Source: Candidatus Zambryskibacteria bacterium RIFCSPHIGHO2_01_FULL_46_25 (GTDB lineage Bacteria; Patescibacteriota; Minisyncoccia; Phycocordibacterales; Zambryskibacteraceae). Taken from it: a DNA stretch of 42,826 bases. Positions 36,583 through 42,826 of the stretch are shown here, piece by piece. A program made the position numbers and the translations under genes. The number at the start of each line of letters is the position of its first letter. The first letter of the stretch is position 1. Under the pieces are notes generated by a model. That model worked only from the letters and a program-made list of their open reading frames with translations. It ran no database searches and had not been told where the DNA came from. The stretch covers positions 1 to 42,826 of the forward strand of contig MHVH01000001.1 in the NCBI GenBank assembly GCA_001825155.1, written 5' to 3'.

Positions 36583-36616
36583 CACGGGCACGTGCTTCGC
36601 GCGTGCCCGTTTAATT
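36583..36616 (+). terminator. Terminator-like hairpin after the HIT gene
   Basis: acgggcacg tgcttcgcg cgtgcccgt ttaattattt. Confidence 0.6.
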
Positions 36617-37460
36617 ATTTGTCATCAACGTAAATTATCTCTATACCCTTGCTTTTTAGAATTCGTTCTTGGTCAAGCATTTGATAGCCCCCGCCATAAT
36701 AGATTCTCTTGATGCCGGAAAAAGCAATCTGTTTCGCACAAAGTGAGCAAGGAAATACTGTTACATACAAGGAAGCGCCATCAAGAGATACACCCTTCCG
36801 CGCCGCTTCCGCGATAAGCCTTGCCTCGGAATGAATGGCGGTGGCGATATCCGTCCCAATACCTTTGTGAAAATTATTGCGAGGATCGCCATCCGAGTAA
36901 GGAGAGTGCTGCGAGGGCAAATGTTCGTTGTGCGCGATCAAAAGAATTTCGCCATCCCTAACAATCGCTGACGCGATTCTCCGCCACCAGTCAGAACTTT
37001 TTTCAGCTTCCGTTTTCAGTTTTTGTATTACTTCTCTGTCGAATTCTTCTCTTGAGATTTTTTGATCGGCTTCAACAGGCTTCTCTTCCATTGATTTGTG
37101 CTTATCCCAACGCAAAAAAACCTGATCAAAACTTGTTTTCTTGTCCTTGAAGTACTTTTCAGCCAGTTCCCTGCTCACATCCTCGTCGGGGAAAACGATT
37201 TCTATATCTTCTTTTCCCAATTCTCCCAACTTTTTTATATCCAAGATTTCCACATGGTTCACACTGGGCAAAACCTTAAGAACACTCATCATCACTTCCG
37301 GCTCAAGCGCGCGAATTTCTTTCTGAAGATACGGGAATTCCCTTTCTACAATATCTTTGCCGAATATATACAAGGTGTCTGCACCAGAATTCTTCTCTAA
37401 AAATTTTCGATAACCTTCATGTAGCACGGGGACAAAAGCGATGATAATTTTTCTCGGCAT
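36615..37460 (-). CDS. dCMP/cytidine deaminase-like protein with an extra N-terminal domain
   Basis: AIHSEARLIAEAARKG and VFPCSLCAKQIAFSGIKRIYYGGGY; the N-terminal ~130 aa is outside the deaminase fold. Confidence 0.8.
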   Translation of the reverse strand: MPRKIIIAFVPVLHEGYRKFLEKNSGADTLYIFGKDIVEREFPYLQKEIRALEPEVMMSVLKVLPSVNHVEILDIKKLGELGKEDIEIVFPDEDVSRELAEKYFKDKKTSFDQVFLRWDKHKSMEEKPVEADQKISREEFDREVIQKLKTEAEKSSDWWRRIASAIVRDGEILLIAHNEHLPSQHSPYSDGDPRNNFHKGIGTDIATAIHSEARLIAEAARKGVSLDGASLYVTVFPCSLCAKQIAFSGIKRIYYGGGYQMLDQERILKSKGIEIIYVDDK

Positions 37461-38026
37461 TATTTCTTTTTCTTAGAAGCCCCACCCTTAAGTTCGCTGA
37501 AAACTTCTTCTATCGCGCTTAGAACCTTTGGCGTGAGGGCTTGACCTATCTTTTCGGCAATATTGATCTGGAGCAGTCTTATTTTGGCACTGGTGGAGGT
37601 AGTCGCTTGGCGCGGCATAACCACAACTTCTTTGCAATGTGTTTTCAAAGCCTCGCGCTGGCCATCGCTATAAGTTTCCTTAATAGTAATAAGAATATCC
37701 GGCTTTACAGCCTTGATTAAAGCCCATTTCGGGTCACGCAGTCGTTTGAGAACCACCAGATCTACAGATCGCAAATGTGTAAGCATTTCCAAGCGCTCAC
37801 CTTCCGGCACAACTGGTCGATCAGGACCTTTTCGATATCTAACCTTTTTATCCTCATCAACACCCACAATCAAAATATCCCCGTATTTTTTTGCGTTCTC
37901 TAGATAACGCGCGTGCCCGACATGCACCATATCCCAAGTTCCTTGGGCCAATACTATTTTACGCCCCAAATTGCGGTAGTAATCGACAAATTTCTTAACT
38001 TTTTTATAATCCTTGCTGATCTTCAT
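37460..38026 (-). CDS. Cytidylyltransferase-like nucleotidyltransferase
   Basis: IVLAQGTWDMVHVGHARYLENAKKYGDILIVGVDEDKKVRYRKGPDRPVVPEGERLEML (HxGH variant HVGH). Confidence 0.82.
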   Translation of the reverse strand: MKISKDYKKVKKFVDYYRNLGRKIVLAQGTWDMVHVGHARYLENAKKYGDILIVGVDEDKKVRYRKGPDRPVVPEGERLEMLTHLRSVDLVVLKRLRDPKWALIKAVKPDILITIKETYSDGQREALKTHCKEVVVMPRQATTSTSAKIRLLQINIAEKIGQALTPKVLSAIEEVFSELKGGASKKKK

Positions 38027-38049
38027 TTCGCATGAGCAAAAAGCAAAAT

Positions 38050-38472
38050 TTATTTCACGTCTACGCCCATCGATCTCGCCGTCCCCGCGATAATTTTTGA
38101 TGCGGCGTCGAGGTCGTTGGCATTGAGGTCGGGCATCTTCTTCTCGGCGATTTCTTTGACTTGCGCCTTGGAAAGCGTGCCTATCTTCGCGGTATTGGGA
38201 GTGCCTGAGCCCTTCTCCTTGCCGAGAGCCTTGAGAATAAGCGCGGCGGCCGGTTCGGTCTTGTATGAAAGCTTATAAGTGCGGTCCTCGTAAATATCGA
38301 CAACCGTGGGCACAGTTTCTCCCCTGCGATCCTTGGTCTCCTCGTTGAAGCGCTTGACGAATTCGCCAATGTTTATACCGGCGGCGCCAAGAACAGGACC
38401 AAGCGCCTGGCCCGGAACAGCCGCTCCGCCTGGGATTTGGAGCTTCAATACTTTTGTAACTTTCTTAGCCAT
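38050..38472 (-). CDS. rplK: 50S ribosomal protein uL11
   Basis: [39 protein letters not shown]. Confidence 0.97.
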   Translation of the reverse strand: MAKKVTKVLKLQIPGGAAVPGQALGPVLGAAGINIGEFVKRFNEETKDRRGETVPTVVDIYEDRTYKLSYKTEPAAALILKALGKEKGSGTPNTAKIGTLSKAQVKEIAEKKMPDLNANDLDAASKIIAGTARSMGVDVK

Positions 38473-38490
38473 TTGAACCGTTAGAATACC

Positions 38491-39036
38491 TTAAACTTTC
38501 TTAACTTGCAAAAAATCTAGTTCGACAGGGGTTTCTCGGCCGAACATGCTGACCAGAACTTTTACCTTGCCTCTCTCTTCATCAATGCTTGAGACTTTGC
38601 CCTCAAGGTCTTTGAACGGGCCATCAACTATGAGAATTGCGTCATTCTCTATGAGATTGATAGTGTGTGTAACCTTGTCGGCATTCATGCGAGCAAAGAG
38701 AGTGTCCACCTCCTTCTTGTCCAAGGGCACTGGGTAAACTCCAGAGCCGACGAAACCCGTTACTCTTGGTGTGTTTCGAACCACGAACCACGAGTCGTCG
38801 GTCACAACCATCTCGACCAAGATATACCCTGGGTAAATTTTCTCCTCCTCCTCGACCCGCTTGCCAGCCTTAATCTTGACCTTCTTCTCCGTCGGCACGA
38901 TGACGCTGAATATCTTGTCCTGCATGTCGTAGGACTCGATCCTCTGCTTCAGGTTCCTCATAACGGCATTCTCGTAGCCAGCATAAGTGTGGACCACGTA
39001 CCAATTCCTTCCTTCGGATATAGTTTGCTTTGCCAT
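38491..39036 (-). CDS. nusG: Transcription termination/antitermination protein NusG
   Basis: RNWYVVHTYAGYENAVMRNLKQRIES, PGYILVEMVVTDDSWFVVRNTPRVTGFVG, VDGPFKDLEGKVSSID. Confidence 0.97.
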   Translation of the reverse strand: MAKQTISEGRNWYVVHTYAGYENAVMRNLKQRIESYDMQDKIFSVIVPTEKKVKIKAGKRVEEEEKIYPGYILVEMVVTDDSWFVVRNTPRVTGFVGSGVYPVPLDKKEVDTLFARMNADKVTHTINLIENDAILIVDGPFKDLEGKVSSIDEERGKVKVLVSMFGRETPVELDFLQVKKV

Positions 39037-39137
39037 AATATTACTCGATACTAATATACTAATAACTCAGCGAATTACACAAATTGAATTCCATTTGTTT
39101 CATTCGTATGCCATTCGTTGATTGGTATCGCATTTCT

Positions 39138-39323
39138 TTAGAGGATGAATTTCTGCAGAATAAGAGAAAGAACGTAGTCGAAGAGGCCGAGATATGCCGC
39201 GACGACAATAGAGACCACAATGACAATTGCGGTAAAAACTATGGCTTGCCTCTTTGTCGGCCATGAGACATGGCTCATTTCCCCTCTTGTATCCTTAACG
39301 TAGTTAATGAATCTATTCATCAT
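39138..39323 (-). CDS. secE: Preprotein translocase subunit SecE
   Basis: FINYVKDTRGEMSHVSWPTKRQAIVFTAIVIVVSIVVAAYLGLFDYVLSLIL. Confidence 0.95.
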   Translation of the reverse strand: MMNRFINYVKDTRGEMSHVSWPTKRQAIVFTAIVIVVSIVVAAYLGLFDYVLSLILQKFIL

Positions 39324-39325
39324 GT

Positions 39326-39353
39326 TTTAAAAAACACCCCTTCGGGTGCTCTT
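39326..39353 (-). terminator. Terminator between the SIMPL gene and secE
   Basis: Minus strand gcaccc gaag gggtgt tttttt. Confidence 0.75.
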
Positions 39354-39393
39354 TAAAGCTACCATGCTTCAGTAGAAGAAGTCAAATGTCGGT

Positions 39394-40182
39394 CTAGCGG
39401 ATTTCGTAGGTAACGTTCACGACAATCTTGACCTTATTTTCTCCCGTAGGAAGAGTAGGCGCCTTCTGCGCGACCGCCGTGTCCCCGCCGCCCATGCCAA
39501 GAGTCTCGCGGGCATAGTAAGGCATCGGTCCGCCATCAGTTGAGTCGGAGAAACTAACGACCCTGACGAGCTTAACATCCAGTTCGTCCGAAAGCAGTTC
39601 AGCTTTCTCTCGGGCATCCGAGATGGCAAGCGCCCTGGCTTCCGCGGCGAGAGCATCCGGGTCATCGATGGTAAAGGAGATACCCGAGAGATTAGTGGCT
39701 CCGGCAGAGCCGGCGGCGCCAAGAACTTCGCCCGCCCTTTCTGTATCTCGAACCTTTATCGTAATGGAATGATTGGCAGTATAACCGTCCTGCGTCTGCC
39801 GCAAGGGAGGGCAGTACGTTGCCGTACACGCGATAGGCACATAAACGTATTTCGGATAGACAGAGTAGTCGGTCGTCTTTATGTCCTTCTCCTCGATGCC
39901 AAGCTTCTTTACTGCTTCCAAGATACCATCGACCTTGTCTGTTACCTGCTTCTGCGCCTCGGTTACGGTCTTCGCGTCGGCTGAGACAGTGAAGGAGAAC
40001 GAGGCTACGTCAGGCACGGCAAAAACTTCCCCCTCTCCCGAAACGCTTATGGTGTTATAGGAAGGAGAAACGTCGCGAAGGTCCTTGAGGGAGCCAAGCG
40101 TCTTTACTCCCAGGAAAACGGCCAGAATAATCAGCACAATCCAAGTCCACTTGTAAATATTTTGCATTTCTTGTGTTTGCAT
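39394..40182 (-). CDS. SIMPL (DUF541) domain membrane-anchored protein
   Basis: TM then ISVSGEGEVFAVPDVASFSFTVSADAKTVTEAQKQVTDKVDGILEAVKKLGIEEKDIKTTDYSV; ATG at 40182 preferred. Confidence 0.85.
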   Translation of the reverse strand: MQTQEMQNIYKWTWIVLIILAVFLGVKTLGSLKDLRDVSPSYNTISVSGEGEVFAVPDVASFSFTVSADAKTVTEAQKQVTDKVDGILEAVKKLGIEEKDIKTTDYSVYPKYVYVPIACTATYCPPLRQTQDGYTANHSITIKVRDTERAGEVLGAAGSAGATNLSGISFTIDDPDALAAEARALAISDAREKAELLSDELDVKLVRVVSFSDSTDGGPMPYYARETLGMGGGDTAVAQKAPTLPTGENKVKIVVNVTYEIR

Positions 40183-40241
40183 GCGAGAGATTTTATCATG
40201 GATTCGATGTTTCTCACCATGACCCTGAGCCCGTCGAAGGG

Positions 40242-40907
40242 TCACAGGTTCAGTCTTTTCCTCAAAGAGCGGTTTTCTTCTAGGAAAATATTAAAAAGGA
40301 GAATGGTAAGACTTACCGAAATGAGGCCCAGGGCAATACCAGCGAGGATATCGAGCGTCCAGTGCGCGCCGAGGTAGAGCCTGGAGAAACAGATCAGGAG
40401 AGTGCCGACAATCGAGCCGATGATAAGAATTGTCTTGCTCCGCAAGCTCTTCATTTTGCCGAAGAAGATGTAGGGGAGGAGAAAGAAGAATGAAGTGGCG
40501 AGCGTGGCATGGCCAGAGGGGAAGCTCCATCCGTCCGCGGCATAAATGTCCGAGACTGGACGACTAATCTGAAAAACATTTTTCAGTATCGTAAGCGAGA
40601 CTACCGTCACAATGAGCGCCGTGAGAAAAAGAGTGGCATCATACGCGTTTCTCTTCACAACAAGTATGACAGAAATAAAGACCGCGACCGACGCGAACAC
40701 GAAAGGATTTCCTATGCGTGTAATCCAAACGAGAAGAGTTGTAAGAATCGGCGTCCTCATGTGTACCACTGCGCTTTCGATAACAGCGTTAAGAGGCTCA
40801 AGATCGCTTCCGGAGAGAAGTCCCCCGATAATAATCACGAGCACGAGTCCCGAGATCATGTAGACCAGGAGAAAAAGAATATTCTTCGCCCAATTCGGAA
40901 ATCCCAT
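40242..40907 (-). CDS. PAP2 family phosphatase
   Basis: GWSFPSGHATLATSFFFLLPYI and SRLYLGAHWTLDILAGIALG. Confidence 0.9.
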   Translation of the reverse strand: MGFPNWAKNILFLLVYMISGLVLVIIIGGLLSGSDLEPLNAVIESAVVHMRTPILTTLLVWITRIGNPFVFASVAVFISVILVVKRNAYDATLFLTALIVTVVSLTILKNVFQISRPVSDIYAADGWSFPSGHATLATSFFFLLPYIFFGKMKSLRSKTILIIGSIVGTLLICFSRLYLGAHWTLDILAGIALGLISVSLTILLFNIFLEENRSLRKRLNL

Positions 40908-40924
40908 GGTATATGATTATAACA

Positions 40925-41326
40925 TCATTCACTTGTAACTCCGTCGAATTCAGCTTCGTTTGCCACAGCTTTTTCTTTTGTCGCGCGGACTATGCCATCA
41001 GCGTGGTGGGCCGGAGAGTAAATAGTGTAGAGCTTGAGGTCTTCCATCTGGGAAGTGTTGATAACGTTGTGCTCGGCACCACGCGGTACGACCACTGCAT
41101 CGCCGTCGCTTACTTCGTACTCGGTATTGTCGATAATAACCTTGCCACTCCCCTTCTCGAAGCGAAAGAACTGGTCGTTGTCCTCGTGCACCTCCGCGCC
41201 AATTTCTTCACCCGGCTTGAGGCTCATAAGCACGAGCTGGGAACGTTCACCGGTGTAAAGCACTCGACGAAAATCAGTGTTCTCTATCGTTAATTTCTCT
41301 ATATTGTCCTTGAATCCTTTTTTCAT
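40925..41326 (-). CDS. Cupin domain protein
   Basis: LKPGEEIGAEVHEDNDQFFRFEKGSGKVIIDNTEYEVSDGDAVVVPRGAEHNVIN. Confidence 0.9.
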   Translation of the reverse strand: MKKGFKDNIEKLTIENTDFRRVLYTGERSQLVLMSLKPGEEIGAEVHEDNDQFFRFEKGSGKVIIDNTEYEVSDGDAVVVPRGAEHNVINTSQMEDLKLYTIYSPAHHADGIVRATKEKAVANEAEFDGVTSE

Positions 41327-41334
41327 TTTTTAAT

Positions 41335-41859
41335 TTAATAAGATTTGAAATGGATATTCTCGCGCGAGGCAAACATTTTCCCGTAGAAGCCAAGCTCGGG
41401 ATTAATCTCTCTTGAAGTGAAGAGGAGTAAATCTGAACCCTCCCAAAGCAAAAACCATGACGCCGGCTCTAGAAAGACCACCAAGAAGGACTTGAGCATA
41501 TCCCCTTCCGCGCTGCCAGAGAGTATAAAAGTGGCAAGTATCATGGATATTACACCGAGAACGACCATGAGAACTCCCTGACCCATCGTCTTTCTCTTTT
41601 CTTTGAGCACCAAGCCATAATGTTTCTCGAAGTGGCCTGCCAGGCGTTCCTTGATGGTAACCTCGTGAGATTCGCTCCTCGCGTCCGCCGGCACAGATAT
41701 GGAAAGGTCTATGCCCGACTCGCTCTTGTCGAGAGACGCCCGCCTAATCTCGTCGACGAAGTCGACCGAGAGAGCCCTCTTGGAATAAGGTCGCATGTCA
41801 AAATCGGAGAAAATGTCGTCGTAATGCTCAAGCTTGAGAGATATTTCCTGCGTTGTCAT
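41335..41859 (-). CDS. Hypothetical membrane protein
   Basis: Two hydrophobic segments; ATG overlaps the upstream gene's stop. Confidence 0.65.
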   Translation of the reverse strand: MTTQEISLKLEHYDDIFSDFDMRPYSKRALSVDFVDEIRRASLDKSESGIDLSISVPADARSESHEVTIKERLAGHFEKHYGLVLKEKRKTMGQGVLMVVLGVISMILATFILSGSAEGDMLKSFLVVFLEPASWFLLWEGSDLLLFTSREINPELGFYGKMFASRENIHFKSY

Positions 41860-42239
41860 ATGTCTTTCTTTTTACTCAACTCAATAAGCATCTTCTCGAT
41901 TCTGTCCACCTTAGTTTTGAGGTTCGAGAGGAACATCTCCTCGTCTTCAATCTCCTTCAAGGTCTTCTCCTCGAGCTTTTTGTCACCGCGAAGTCCCGTA
42001 ATGATGATTCTATTGCCTAGAAACTCGGTAACGAGTATGCCGACAGACATCATGATAAGGGTCCCGAAGACGAGAGAGGCCTGGGGCGTAATACCTAAGA
42101 GGTCAGATGTCTCCCACACCCCGCGCCAGAAGGAAACCACGGCCACTCCTCCGAGGAAGGCATAGAACATGGGGAAATGGCTCAAAGCCCCGCGCACCTT
42201 GTCCTCAAACCGGTCAAAGAATCTCAAAATCTTTCTCAT
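41856..42239 (-). CDS. Hypothetical membrane protein with C-terminal coiled coil
   Basis: Two TM segments; KKLEEKTLKEIEDEEMFLSNLKTKVDRIEKMLIELSKKK. Confidence 0.65.
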   Translation of the reverse strand: MRKILRFFDRFEDKVRGALSHFPMFYAFLGGVAVVSFWRGVWETSDLLGITPQASLVFGTLIMMSVGILVTEFLGNRIIITGLRGDKKLEEKTLKEIEDEEMFLSNLKTKVDRIEKMLIELSKKKDI

Positions 42240-42257
42240 ATACTAAAAGTATACCAT

Positions 42258-42518
42258 TTAGAATAAAAGAGTTTTTCTAAGTTTATCTTTGATTTGCTGA
42301 TGCCCAGCCCCACTCTTTAGGAAAACTTCTCTAGCCCTGGCATCTGATTCGTTAATAAAATATTCATAATGAATTAATTTAAATGGTCTGCGATTCTTGG
42401 TGGAAATTACTTCCCCTTTGGCATGCTGGGTTAGTCTTCTTTTAAGATTGTTAGTAAATCCTATATAAAGCTTATTATCTTTTTTGCTTAATAAAATATA
42501 TACATAGAAATGTTCCAT
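42258..42518 (-). CDS. GIY-YIG nuclease family protein
   Basis: MEHFYVYILLSKKDNKLYIGFTNNLKRRLTQHAKGEV. Confidence 0.93.
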   Translation of the reverse strand: MEHFYVYILLSKKDNKLYIGFTNNLKRRLTQHAKGEVISTKNRRPFKLIHYEYFINESDARAREVFLKSGAGHQQIKDKLRKTLLF

Positions 42519-42627
42519 AGACTAGTTCAAAACGTCAGACGTTTTGAACACATCTTAATTATATATCTTAACAGCCGGGCCTCGTCGAACGAGGCACGTC
42601 TGCACGGGCAAAGCCACGTTTGACGTG

Positions 42628-42699
42628 GGTGACTACTGGGAGTTGAACCCAGACTAAAAGCTCCACAAGCTTTTGTGCTACCGCTACACCATAGCCACC
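42628..42699 (-). tRNA. tRNA-His (anticodon GTG)
   Basis: Minus strand GGTGGCT..AGTCACC acceptor; anticodon arm AAAAGC TTGTGGA GCTTTT; T arm CTGGGTTCAACTCCCAG; CCA not encoded. Confidence 0.9.
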
Positions 42700-42826
42700 A
42701 TCTTGGTAAAACGGCGGCGGGATTCCACCGTCGTTTTACCCTTGTGCCTTTATTTTACCAAATCCGAACCTATTTTCAAAATCGGTAATGTATCGCACGC
42801 GCGAAGCGCGTGGTGGCTTTGACCAA

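Noticed and set aside
35998-36591. Minus ORF of 197 aa opposite the HIT gene
   Set aside because: Antisense to a gene with clear HIT motifs, promoter and SD on the + strand.

Overview
The window looks like a Candidate Phyla Radiation (Patescibacteria/Parcubacteria-like) chromosome segment; this lineage call is inferred from gene content and protein style. It opens with the 5' part of an apparently stand-alone 23S rRNA gene on the minus strand. The rest is mostly housekeeping genes: ftsK, recA, efp, rpsR-ssb-rpsF, tatD, metG, glyS, recO, ileS, argS, glyA, thyA-folA, rplK-nusG-secE and tRNA-His. The standout system is a diversity-generating retroelement (DGR) at about 24.3-26.8 kb. It has a DGR-type reverse transcriptase, an Avd-like four-helix-bundle gene on the opposite strand, a template repeat (TR), and a target gene whose C-terminus is the variable repeat (VR). 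TR and VR can be aligned by hand: 16 of 21 core mismatches fall on coding-strand adenines of the TR, and every Asn codon (AAC/AAT) is altered. Layout details include a UUCG-loop terminator after the TR that overlaps the antisense avd 3' end, and a 10-nt C/G tract where avd and RT 5' ends meet. Other notable items: a RAYT-type transposase surrounded by palindromes preceded by DnaA-box-like nonamers, with a similar palindrome in an expanded 23S rRNA hairpin; palindromic double units inserted in frame in ftsK, tatD, argS and others; an IleRS with an inserted histidine-phosphatase domain; an EF-P lacking the PGKG loop; and a lamin-tail/beta-helix/lipase-like secreted protein. All calls are from reading the sequence; no database search was run.
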